This document shows, in pieces, positions 25,391-36,700 of a stretch of DNA of 64,000 bases. The translations under genes and the position numbers were made by a program. How positions within the stretch are numbered: the first letter of the stretch is position 1; each line of letters starts with the position of its first letter. The stretch lies in NCBI GenBank assembly GCA_002633005.1, contig NMRA01000180.1, forward strand, positions 626,092-690,091, in the 5' to 3' direction. The stretch is from Phoronis australis. Lineage: Eukaryota; Phoronida; Phoronidae. The notes under the pieces were generated by a model. It was not told where the DNA came from and searched no databases. It was given only the letters and a program-made list of their open reading frames with translations.

Positions 25391-25729
25391 CATAGATTAT
25401 AGACTACAGATTCGCAACTCCGGCATATCCTTACGTGCTGAGTTAAACTCTCCTGACCTATCTGCTGCAGTTTCCGGTCAGTGCATTTTAACAAGAAATA
25501 CTTGCATCTACTTTACTGTCCAAAACAACAAAAAAATATTAATTTCGGCATTGAAACGGTTTTCAAAGTCTTTCAATAGTAGAAGTGTTGGTATTGTGAG
25601 TACTTTTGGCAATGCTACTGGTAATTAATTACAAAATTCAAATTTCGGTGCCGACTGATTATGTCGTCTGCTTGCCCAATAGCAGCATAGTTATCGGAAA
25701 GTTTTTGATTTATGGTTCATGCTGTTGAC
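25391..25729. other. 339-bp segment absent from the duplicate copy
   Basis: The 8-bp direct repeat CTGTTGAC lies at 25383-25390 and 25722-25729. The duplicate near 62.46 kb has one CTGTTGAC and lacks the intervening sequence. This fits an 8-bp target duplication or a deletion between short repeats. The segment carries no recognised transposon motif. Confidence 0.6.
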
Positions 25730-27250
25730 TGAGCACAGTGCGCATGTCTGGAGTAGTGTTTATTGCTACCGCTTGGAAGTTTGTTGTAGTAAATTTTTTT
25801 AGTATTATAGTCATTCTTGCTATGTAGGGTAAACAGTTACTTATTAGCCCGACCTACTTTTGTTGGAATGGTCGACTAAGCTCTCGTAAAATCAATAAGC
25901 CTGACGAAATCGTTCTTTTGTGATATAGGTCGTTCAACCCATTGTGACCTACTGCGTGCCGGGGTCAAACGTTATCACATAGTTGAAAATGTTCTCTTGT
26001 TTGCGGCGAACGAGCTCGTTGAAGCGATGCTGGTCACTTGGTTTCGTTCCCCGTTCACGGGAAGGCCTGCAGTTTGGTGAGGACTATAAAAAGACCAACT
26101 GTATTTGCACTGTGCCGGATTCAGGGTCTGCAGTGCCCTAAGCTATCAGAATTCCGGCGACGCCACTTGCCGTTAGTGAGGCTAGTCTAGTTTTTGCACA
26201 AAACTTAAATAGCACACGGAATAAACTTATCAAACTGAAAGTTGTGGAATAACCAATGTATTCCTACCGGGAAAGCTGTCTCTCTAGTGAGCATTTATAC
26301 GAATGTACACCTTAAGCTTATGCGCGTTAACGGCGTGACAACTATAATAAATAGATGTTTTTACCGTATATGGGTGTGTTATTAGCCGGGGGTGCTGCGC
26401 CATGTGAACATTTTGACGAGGCCGAAGGCGCAGTATGAATAAGAAAGAATTCGAGGCCAAATTTATAGCATAAAGAGGGCGAATTCAAATGCTCGCTTCT
26501 TAGACGGAACGTGGGTTTATTACCCGCTCGACCCGAATTTGGCGAGTAAGACGGTTGAAATTCAAATTAAACCGATTTTTGTATGTTATACATCGACACC
26601 AATCATGCGCCTAAACTTAGTGTTAACAATTAAAAATAACAACAACAAAAACAAATCCGTTGGGATCAAATGGATACAACGAACTTCTCAACAGAGCCCC
26701 TACACAGAGGTGCATTCCACAAGATCACTGTTGGAGTAGCACAGTAAGGCTGAAGGGATACAATATGATACAGTGGAAACTGGGAAAAATAATACAAATA
26801 TTCCCTCCAGCGCACGTAAATTAAGCCCCTATGAATAAAACTTGACATAAATAACATGCAAAATCAATTATTCAAGCTAATATAAAGGCACTGACCTAAT
26901 TTTCGGGACCATAAAAATGACTTTATTACAACTGAATATTGCAGTTAAACAGGGTGCCATGTTCTGGTAAGCAGTTTGACCCCAGACTGATTAGATCACT
27001 TGTTTGAACAAATAAATATCAATTCTTTTCAATTACAACATCTCGGTCTTCAATTCATTATGTGACAAAGTAGTTACGCCGCTATTAAGGGTTACGCAGA
27101 CTTTTTTCTTCAAAATCCATGGTTGACCTCCTCACAGCATCCTTCAGTAATCAGCCAGTGCCTGTGCTACTGACAAAAGGATCACCCTGTGTTTTATTGA
27201 CGTGACCCTTCATGAAAATTTGTAGACTCTAGTTTCAAAAATACAACCGA
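25730..27250. other. Intergenic; duplicated at the window's right end, no gene recognised
   Basis: Nearly all of this stretch recurs at about 62.46-64.0 kb. It contains short open frames such as one around 26000-26200, but none keeps a recognisable protein pattern in both copies. Confidence 0.45.
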
Positions 27251-27254
27251 ATAA

Positions 27255-27490
27255 AATTTTGTCAAGTCATTCTCCGACTAAATGTTTCCGTCCGAGTACG
27301 CGATGGGGTGTAATCATTCATGCCCGGTTTCAAAGTTTGACTGAGGGTGGCGATAATCCTGGCAGTTATCTTTCTGGACCACATCACACTCGAATTTGCC
27401 GGGACCCGTTTTTGGAAGCACTGACTGGACATTGTCGTTCGCATTTCTGTTATTACGAATTCTGTCTCATCTCAGAATCGTGGAGCCAAG
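27255..27490 (+). repeat. Dispersed repeat family R1, copy 2
   Basis: Contains CTAAATGTTTCCGTCCGAGT, then CACTCGAATTTGCCGGGACC and CTGTTATTACGAATTCTGTC. These match the 2290-2515 copy in reverse complement, and the latter parts match 28970-29095. Confidence 0.5.
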
Positions 27491-27547
27491 AGTTATCGTC
27501 GTCAGTGTACACACATTTCCCACCCCCCGAGTTTAGCTGTGTAGAGG

Positions 27548-27755
27548 CGCTGCCTAAAAATCCACAGTCTCGACGTTTGCAACATATCATCGAATTCGAG
27601 ACACACCTCGAGCAAAGCGGGCAAGTGTCTGACACAAATAGTAGAAAAATTGAATACGGAACTGTTGTTAAATATTGCTAAAGCACTACGTGAATCAGGC
27701 CCGAACCCCCTCCCCCCGCGGGAAAGGTACAACCCCAGCCTCTCCGTTAAAGCTA
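27548..27755 (+). repeat. Dispersed repeat family R2, copy 1
   Basis: About 200 bp starting near TCGACGTTTGCAA and containing AAATATTGCTAAAGCACTAC and CCCGCGGGAAAGGTAC. It recurs at about 56308-56505 in the same orientation with high identity. The frame is not conserved in any recognised protein. Confidence 0.7.
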
Positions 27756-28082
27756 GTACATAAACGAAATTGTTGCAGCTACTCGTACTACTAACTACAA
27801 CGATAACCAAGTTAGTAATAATTTTGAATTATGATTCAAAGTGCTTCACGTAATCATCGAGTCGTACCTGGCCAACTTCACCCGAGTTGGCAAAACGTAG
27901 ATGACAGTATCGTGGTGGATAATTCAATAGTCCTACTTCATTCTCTTTTATAAATGTATGTTCGTACTCATTTTTCTCGTATTCTGATGGCATGCCGGCA
28001 ATTTCCATGTGCATGAAATCCAAATAAAGGGTTTCATTACACGGGCGTTGTTTTCGGTATAGCTGCAACACTGAATGCATCT

Positions 28083-28270
28083 AATAACGCTCGTAATCAC
28101 GATCAAGAGTTCGTTCGTGTTTTACAACCGAAATCCTTCGTCCATAATTACGCTCGTGATTATGATTGAGACTTCGCTCGTGTTTCGAGACCGAAACCGT
28201 TAGTCCATAAGCACCCCGTGATTACGACGAAGACTTCGCTCGTGTTTTGCCGCTCAAATCGCTATATCCA
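28083..28270 (+). repeat. Minisatellite, three 63-bp units
   Basis: Units 28083-28144 (first base lost), 28145-28207 and 28208-28270 each follow the pattern TAATTACGCTCGTGATTA, then GACTTCGCTCGTGTTT, then TCCA. A single related unit (ATTTCGATCGAGACTACGCT) sits near 30740 on the far side of the LINE fragment. Confidence 0.75.
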
Positions 28271-28429
28271 ATAAGAAATTGTTTTGTTGGTCTCGTAAGC
28301 TCTAAAGACGTTTTACCATCGTATTTTTCGCTCGTAATTTTAGTCATTATATTTAAGTACGAGTCCACGAAACCAACAATCATTAAATCTATACGCAGTT
28401 GATATTGTTTTTATTATGCAAGTGGTTTG

Positions 28430-28760
28430 TTTGCAAATGTCTTGAATATAGAGTGAGTGATTTACCACCAACGTTTAGACATTCTACTACACAACCCCCA
28501 AAAAGCCATTTTGAACCAATGTTTTTTTGCAACGTTATATGTCCTCTGCACGCATTGTTCAGAGTAAGAGAATGAAACTTTGCGTAAATAAATGAAAAAG
28601 CATGGTTATTTTAATAAACAATGTAAAAGCTTTGTCAGACAGCCTGCTAGATATACATTTTGGGACATCAACATGCACTAAAACGGGCCACTTTCAAGTG
28701 CCTGGGATAGATAGGGCAACAAATAAAAACATTTCTGTCAGTCTTTGATATTTTCCAGCT
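28430..28760 (+). repeat. Repeat flanking LINE-2, left copy
   Basis: The stretch beginning GAGTGAGTGATTTACCACCA is repeated in the same orientation at about 30960-31210 (GAATGAGTGATTTACCACCA). Similarity continues through TTTTTTGCAACGTTATAT. Together with the minisatellite units it frames 29.0-30.7 kb. Confidence 0.6.
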
Positions 28761-28969
28761 TTTGTACTTATGCTTCGCACCTGAGGTTTTACCTTCTGAA
28801 TAGTTCATAAAATGTAACAAATACGAGCGTGAAATTACGAACGTAAAACTACGATCGAAAAGTACTAGTGTAAAATTACGAGTGTGACTTCCTCAGAGCT
28901 CACGTAACCAATTAACCACGAGCAAAGTTTCGGTGGTAATTACGCGAGACACTTTCACTGGTACGGCCC

Positions 28970-29095
28970 GCGATGGGTTCTGGGCCATATTACATCCGAA
29001 TTTGAGCTGCCTTCTTTGCGAGCAACCGTTATGACCTCCTGATTTCTGGTATTACAACCTTCGTCTGATCTCAAAAACGTAGTGCTGATAGCCCC
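28970..29095 (+). repeat. Dispersed repeat family R1, copy 3
   Basis: Contains ACATCCGAATTTGAGCTGCC, CTTTGCGAGCAACC and TTTCTGGTATTACAACCTTC in the same order as the other R1 copies. Confidence 0.5.
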
Positions 29096-29389
29096 CTAGT
29101 TCAGCTGCGTGAAGGGCCTTACTCTACGCAAAATATCAAAGGTCCACCCTTCTAGAAATCCGAACCACCCCCGCGCAATGCTACAGGACTCCACTTGGCA
29201 AATTACATTTGTCACCCCTAAACTAAAACTCTTAGTTTCATGACACGTGAAGCATGGTATAAAAAACACACGCGTGACGTCGTCGCCACGACAAACATGT
29301 AACAATACATTAGACGATTTATCTGAGCCAATACAGCCGGAAATGTACTTCATTCAGCGATAGACACTGAAATAATGAAACATTGACCT

Positions 29390-30720
29390 TTAAGTAAGCC
29401 AGTAGGTTGATGACAATACTTGTTGATATATTACCAGTGTGTTTCTAGCCTCATCATATATGCGGCATTCCAACAGAAAACGGTGTTCTTTTTCAATACA
29501 ATTCATGCTGCAGCACGGGCATATTATCTTGTTGACTGTGAGACCCACGTGTCTCCCTTTAACGCTCTTAATTAAGAGAATGGCCACATCATTTAAGTCT
29601 AGCCAAAGCGGATATGAGCAAAACACTATCAAAATGCCTTATAGAAGCTTGCGACGAGAAATCACTTTGAACTAGTTCATACACATATAACGACCGTGCA
29701 AAAATTTTATCTTTCCAATGTTGCACGCCAATGTCAATACATCGTCGCTTGAATTCCTTGATAAAATTACTCACATCTCCTACGCCTTGATTCAGGCACA
29801 CAATTCTAAAACCATATTCGAACAGAATTTTCTTCACATTTGTTACCGAACAAAGTCTATTAAATTTAGCCATTTCCCACTGTACATCAGCGGTGATTCG
29901 AGAACTCTAAACCAGTACTTTTAAGTAATTGAAATTACTCTGCTGAACATCCTAACTTATATAGTTGTTCTTCCATGTTCACCTCTTGCAGCAGCATTGG
30001 AGTAAGGCATTCAGATCAAGCTGTAACAGATATTTACATAATTTATTATGAACCGTTTCTGTCTGGCTTTGGGTTCATGGAAACCCCATATTTCGGAGCC
30101 ATATAATAAAACTGGAAAAATTTCAGAGTCAAACAATTTGTACCATAATCATACCTGCATGTCGACAAATTTTACGACGTTACTTTTCAAAACAAATGAT
30201 GTTTTTTATGCTTTTTCAAAAAGTGTTTTATGTTCCTTTTTAAAGACACCTTTCGTTGAGAATGTTACGCCTAAATGATTAAATTCAGAAGCTACGTTAT
30301 TTTTTTCCATCGAATATCTTCCCTTGTTCATAATGTCTCAAATAACCACCTTTCTAAAAACCATAATTTTTGTCTTGGGCTTGTTTACGCGCAGTTTCCA
30401 CCTGTTACAGCATTCTTCCACTTTTCCAACCAGTCTTTGCATTAGCCACTGCTGTTTCAGCAAATAGAACCAGATCATTCAGCAAATACACTCTGAATAG
30501 TCTTACACGATCCACTACCATTTTTAGGTAGTTTTCTAGGTCACTCAAAAACATCGAAATTAAAAATGTCAAAAACGTCAGTTACAAAACCTGTATCACT
30601 AATCAGGACACGGGCTTTAAGGTTTTCATGTATATTTTTCAATATATTGTACATTTTACCTTTGATACCAAAACAAATGAGTTTATATTTCAATCCTTCT
30701 AAATGTCTGGCTTGTAAACG
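29390..30720 (-). mobile_element. Decayed non-LTR retrotransposon (LINE-2), reverse transcriptase end and tail
   Basis: On the minus strand near 30460 the sequence encodes DLVLFAE followed by CCNRWKLRVNKPKTKIMVF, the classic block after the catalytic Asp pair. It continues with NHLGVTFSTKGVFKKEHK, then FPVLLYGSEIWGF near 30090. The tail at 29390-29873 includes FIKEFKRRCIDIGVQHWKDK and a Cys-His motif (CPCCSMN then EKEHRFLLEC). Stops and frame changes show it is dead. This tail type differs from the LINE at 6740-8590, so it belongs to another clade. Confidence 0.75.
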
Positions 30721-30734
30721 TTCATGTGAATGTG

Positions 30735-31210
30735 GTCCATAATTTCGATCGAGACTACGCTCTTGTTTTACGACCGTAATCGTTATATTTAATGATAAAT
30801 TGATTTATAGGTTACTTGGTGTGTGCAGAAGTTGCACGTTTGTAAATTTAGGCTAGAATTTTTCGCTTATAAATTTAGCAGGACGTCGAACTAAATTTCA
30901 AGTTTAAGTACCAGTCCCCGAGGCCACCAACCCTTCAACTAATACTCATTTGATATAGTTTTGTGGTGCAAATGTTTTGAATAAAGAATGAGTGATTTAC
31001 CACCAACATTTAGACTTTCCACTGCATTACCCCCCCCCCGAGAAAAGTTTTCAATCTTTGTTTTTTGCAATGTTATATATCATCCGCACACACAGCTAAG
31101 AGCAAGCGAGTTATATTTGGCCTAAATATTGAAAAAACCTGGTTAGTTTCAAAAAATAAAACAAAAACACATGGCCAGACAACCTGGTAGATGTACATTT
31201 TGGCACATAT
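30735..31210 (+). repeat. Repeat flanking LINE-2, right copy
   Basis: Begins with a minisatellite-like unit near 30735 and continues with the block matching 28430-28760. It has a longer C-run (about 31031-31041) where the left copy has CCCCC. Confidence 0.55.
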
Positions 31211-31559
31211 GGATGAACTGTGTACCTCGGGAGCAAGTTTTCGGTTATACAGAATTTGTTAAATGCACGACACTTTTCATTGTTCACAGTCTTTATTCAG
31301 TTACGTTCGTACTTTCGGAACAAAACTCTACTCTCAACTGAACATAGATACAGTAACTGACCTAGCTACATAATTAAAAGACACACGATATTTCGAAACA
31401 TACCCGTTTCATTCTCAAGTGAAGATAAAATGACACAGTAATGCCACCACAGAGTATAAGCTGACGACACACACAGTGAGACACGGCGGGTGTGAAATAC
31501 TGCAAAGAATGACTAATGAATTGGGGTAACAGGAAAGTCACGCAAACAAGTGTAACGTG

Positions 31560-32081
31560 NNNNNNNNNNNNNNNNNNNNNNNNNNNNNNNNNNNNNNNNN
31601 NNNNNNNNNNNNNNNNNNNNNNNNNNNNNNNNNNNNNNNNNNNNNNNNNNNNNNNNNNNNNNNNNNNNNNNNNNNNNNNNNNNNNNNNNNNNNNNNNNNN
31701 NNNNNNNNNNNNNNNNNNNNNNNNNNNNNNNNNNNNNNNNNNNNNNNNNNNNNNNNNNNNNNNNNNNNNNNNNNNNNNNNNNNNNNNNNNNNNNNNNNNN
31801 NNNNNNNNNNNNNNNNNNNNNNNNNNNNNNNNNNNNNNNNNNNNNNNNNNNNNNNNNNNNNNNNNNNNNNNNNNNNNNNNNNNNNNNNNNNNNNNNNNNN
31901 NNNNNNNNNNNNNNNNNNNNNNNNNNNNNNNNNNNNNNNNNNNNNNNNNNNNNNNNNNNNNNNNNNNNNNNNNNNNNNNNNNNNNNNNNNNNNNNNNNNN
32001 NNNNNNNNNNNNNNNNNNNNNNNNNNNNNNNNNNNNNNNNNNNNNNNNNNNNNNNNNNNNNNNNNNNNNNNNNNNNNNNNN
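31560..32081. other. Assembly gap (522 N)
   Basis: Unsequenced. The right edge starts with a C-run and CTAAATCCG, the usual end of the CAGTGGCGGAT-type MITEs seen at 39411-39580 and 59026-59339, so the gap may conceal such an element. Confidence 0.95.
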
Positions 32082-32884
32082 CCCCCCCCTAAATCCGTAG
32101 TCATGAAAATACAACCTGGCTGGCCCATTCTCTGGTCGTTACTATGATGCTTGACAACTGACCGAGATGCGACAAAATATGATCTAACTTTTCGAAAACA
32201 TTTATTTTACACGGACACATTTTGCTTCGTCGGCGTATGGCAACGACCCAACGCTTCCGAATCTAAACGTCTTTAGAGATTGTGAAGCGTGTACATATTT
32301 TTCCTAGCCGTTCGGGGAACAACACGGACTGAAACACAGACTCCTATGCCGATAAGCTAACAGAGCTATCGTAGCGAGCCTCGTTTTGGAACGCGCCTCC
32401 TGTCGGCGTGAATAGGGTCTATGTTAAGAGCTTCGCTTTTAGCCCTCTAGTGCCATAAATTGCCAAATGTAACGAAATGTTAGGCGTATTAGCTTGCTTT
32501 TGTCTACGTCACCGCGAGAATCACCTTTTTAATTTAAACAGCTGCGAATAACACTCGTACGCAGTGGTGTTCTATTAAGACCCCTATTCAACACAACCTT
32601 TTGTTGTTTGTGCTGGGATCTCGCGGTGACCCAACATGGCACGAAAAGGCAGGCTTCACTTAGCATTTGACGGGCTTACAGTTGAGTGATTGAACTTGCG
32701 TTTTCTTATTTTACTAAGTCTTTGCTAGGACTATCTGGTTAGCCTAATACATCTAAAGTAACAAAATTCCGTTGAAGTTAGGCTTTAGGCAGCGGCAAGT
32801 CCCTGGCTTTGAATATATAGGGCTGTCCCGGATTACACGGCTACTGATAGAGAACTCTCCTTGTCGCGGAGATAAGAAAGCGTG

Positions 32885-33060
32885 TGACCTCGTTTTGGAA
32901 ATCAGGCGCATTTTCGTGTTTCTCATTGATGTCGGGAAGGCAAAGAATTTCAGATCACGCATCCACGGGTATTTGTCCAGTGTAACAAACTTTCTCGCGT
33001 CGGAGTTGCAGGCCACAGCACAGCAGTAATCACCTCGTTGGCATTGGAAGTACGAATAGA
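32885..33060 (-). pseudogene. THAP-domain-like fragment
   Basis: A minus-strand frame open from about 33169 to 32753 includes DYCCAVACNSDARK followed by KYPWMRDLKFFAFPTS. This matches the start of a THAP zinc finger (C-x2-4-C, then an aromatic residue and FP). The later Trp and second zinc-binding pair that define a full THAP domain are not clearly present, so this is at best a fragment. THAP domains occur in P-element-type transposases and in host DNA-binding proteins; a transposon relic is the simplest reading here. It lies 0.7 kb upstream of the predicted LOX-B start on the opposite strand. Confidence 0.45.
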
Positions 33061-33776
33061 GTAATGCAACAGAGAAAAACTTGTAAGGAGTCAGACAACA
33101 ACAAATAACATGTGAGAATCCACGAAAACGAAGCAGCAAATATGCCTGACGGATGTTTACGCCGGGCATTGTGAATAAATACAGCGAGAATCGAGTGTCA
33201 CTGTGTTATCCGGGAAGATTCCATTAATTCCAATCTGTCCCGGAGGAGATTATAACGCCTAGGGACTTGCACTTTGTTGCAAACAAAGTCACACCGCTGT
33301 ATTGCATGTAAGCAATGAATCACACTGCATTGTGCACGAAGCAACTCGTACTTAGCCTGGTTATGCATATTTGGTAGAATACATTTGGAGTTTCCAATAT
33401 TCCGACATCTGTGGAATGCCCGGCCGTCTATGCATTCAGATTCTCAACTTCATGAACGAAAACGAAATCGTATACGACAATCGGAGTGTGTCAATAGTGG
33501 GCTGAGTGTCATATAGTCGAACAATCACAATCGGAACAAAATCGGATGTTATCTCTGTTTCACTGAGCCGATAAATCTTATTCCACATTTAGCTCGAAAA
33601 GTTGTGTCAGTACATCTGTCTTGATATTCAGCCCGTATACGCCTAACCGCAGTATCTAAACAAGGCTTAAAAAGCAGCCCCCCCGGAATTTTCTCAGAGA
33701 ATAGAGGCTGCTTTAATGAATAGGCATTCAAGTTTGTGAGTGCTCAACGAGTTCTCAGCTACGCTAGCGGCTTTTC

Positions 33777-36700
33777 ATGATGGCGATGCAAAGGTAGGAG
33801 TTATCGAAATTGTACTCCAGTTGTCCTATATACCATTGTTGTTTCATTACCTGAAATGTTACTCTTTAGCAACTAAAACTTTCAATTAGTATCTTGATTC
33901 TTTTTAAGTTGTTTGGTTTCTGTTGTCACTGCGAAATTAACATGAAACAGCCCGAGTTCATGTCCTGGACGACTTCATACAAACATAACCTGGACAACTT
34001 GATGCAAACCAATTTAAGGACACGTTTAGGTGATTCCTTATTTCCAATAATGTTAAAAATTCAATGTAGAGTTCACTATCGATTTGTGTCAAAGTCAAAA
34101 AGTGAGTAGTAATGAGACTCAAACAGCATAAGAACTAGGACAATCAGTGTTTTCACAAGTCCACAGATACGCAGTAGAAGCGAGGATCTTAGTCGAGTCC
34201 CTATTAAGGACTGTTTCATGCAACAGGGCACGGGAATTCAAGGGCGCGAGATGCCCACCACTAGGCCTGGTTGAATTTCTGTATTCGAGCGGTGGTCCAG
34301 ATGGATTAATGGGCTAGAACGTCTGCACTGTTAGCAGAATGGCCAGAGTTCGGGTCCCGCGGAAAGAAAACTTTGCAGACTTATATTCAATAAGTCGCGT
34401 GATGTGATCTTAGAAGTGTTTAAGAGATCCAGCTCATTATAATTGCGACACAATTTTAGTGCGTCTGCTGGCCTGAGTTCGGCAATCACAGCTGCTTCAA
34501 TAAAAATATGCCCATGACGTGGTGACGGTACCGAAATTACCAATGGACATGTCTTGTGACACTGAAGTAAAAAACAAGGGCCTATTTCTGATGGTTTTAT
34601 GTTCCGCACGTCTATTTCTGAAAATAACTTAATTTCATTTGTGCAACTTGTGCAAAGTCTGAGAGTATACACATAACTGCCTTTTAATTAGATAAGTTCT
34701 TTAAATTATTTTTAAACTGATGCACACACCCTTCTTCAACAATTATACCAAATTTCTTTCTTACGCAACTTTTCATGAAACACACTAGATACTAGATCAT
34801 GTAGTTACTTATGACACTCATCATGCTCATCACTCTCTTTATCATATAAAAAGCCATTCTTCACACAGTCACTGATTTCTTATTTGAGCGATAAAACATT
34901 TCTGAAGAGACTAATGTTCTGTCTGAAACTGTAGGGAGCAGTCATGCATAGTAACACATATGGAGGCAGCTATATTGAAATAGTTTTGCACCTTCTCATT
35001 TTTTCGTGATTGGCTAAAGAAGCAGGATACAGCGCTAACTCTTGCCCAGTTATGTTATATTAGTAGGGCATTAAATTTGATTTTTAAAAATGTACAAGTT
35101 TAAATGCGAGGACTTCTCAAGTGTTGAAAGCTTGAAGATATATGATGCCACACAATACTGAAAAATTAAGTTGCCCCCCTGACATGGTCACAATATGAAT
35201 AGACTGGAACTACAGTCAATGGACAATTGCCTCCGAACATTGTATTGTTATTATACATATTGTGTTTCTGCATTTCTTACTTTCTAAAACCACTCTGTCT
35301 TTATGCATACATTTGGAAAATGAGGTCAACCATACAGTGCGTGCTATACGTGATTCTGTCAATGAGGACAGTTATACCGGCTGTGGGAACACAAAAGTGC
35401 TTACAAATTACACCACGACTACGTAATCGTCTACCTGAGGGAGGATTGGAGTGATGTAGACTACAAAGTAATGTCTCAACTATAGACTTTACATTAAAAA
35501 ATCAGACCAAAGTCTTCTCACTGCTACAACACCAAATTATTTTTAATTCTTGTACCCCTGAATTCCACCATTTTTCGCAAACTTTGGGCAACTGCCTCTG
35601 CAAAGAATCGAAGTAAAATGACACTAAAAAAAAAAAACTTATGCCAGGCCTTCACGAGCGACTGCTTCGATTAGGTGTGCCTTGAACACTTTGCAATTTT
35701 CTAAAGCCGGCATTGGAGACAATCCCTGAGCATACAAAAACACCTGTTTTGAAAAATTGTATTTTTAACTGAGTTACTTAATATTGGAACCTTAAACTTC
35801 TCTTTTAGTCATTACACAGCAGAAGTGTACACGAGTGCCAAGAAAACCTCGGGCTGGAAAGGAATAGGCACAGACGATGACGTTCACTTGTCAATACACG
35901 GTATGCACGAATTTGACGGTGTTAGATTTCCAAACACTGACTATTTTGTATAAAACATACGCCGAGTTGAATAACATTGTAGCTGTTATTCCTACTTATA
36001 TAAAACCCTTGGCGAAAAGAAAACCACATTTTTAGCTTCATTTCATTGTTTAGCTGGATAGAAATTGAAAATAGATTTATGCCGTTCACTTTACTAACAT
36101 CGCTCTCCTAATATATGGCCTTATCGTGATGTGATTCTGTTTTCTTTTACCAGTAAGAACATCGGATCAGCGTCTTAATAAAACCTTACTTGAGTTGGTA
36201 ACGGACAATCAGACGGCAAAGGAAATTACGAGATCAAGTTTATGAAAGGAAAAAACTAATTCGAGTTTCGATTTTTAGCCAGCTGAACAGGGTGAAATGT
36301 CGCTGTAATCACTACAACATCAGTTCCTAAACATGAGACACCGGTAAGGCAAAAGAAGCAGTCTTGGTTCTATTCTCTACCAAGACTCACTAATTTTAAG
36401 ACACCAACGTGCATCAAGTTCAACCGCTATACAAAGATACGTCAGCAAGGATAAACAAGGTTTGAAACGCCATGATTTGCCAAACGATGAAAAAACAAAC
36501 AGGTTACACATCATTTTTGTTCTTGTGAGGTTTATTTTCTTTCTTAAAAATGAGTAACAAAAGAATATTGCACTCCCGACTCGCGTTAAAAACAGAGACC
36601 AGAAACCATTATGTTTTTTTAGCTGATCAGACTTCATTGTTCAGTGTAAGTGTCAGAGTAAATAAAGCTCCCTTCATGATTGAAAAAAAGACCAGAAACC

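Noticed and set aside
27829-28080. 83-residue minus-strand open frame
   Set aside because: No recognisable domain, no splice partner, and it sits between repeats; kept out of the gene list.
28083-31210. LTR retrotransposon with the two direct repeats as LTRs
   Set aside because: The enclosed reverse transcriptase is of non-LTR type on the opposite strand, there is no protease or integrase, and the flanks are too diverged and contain a minisatellite.
31374-32147. Long open frames across 31.4-32.1 kb
   Set aside because: They consist almost entirely of N.
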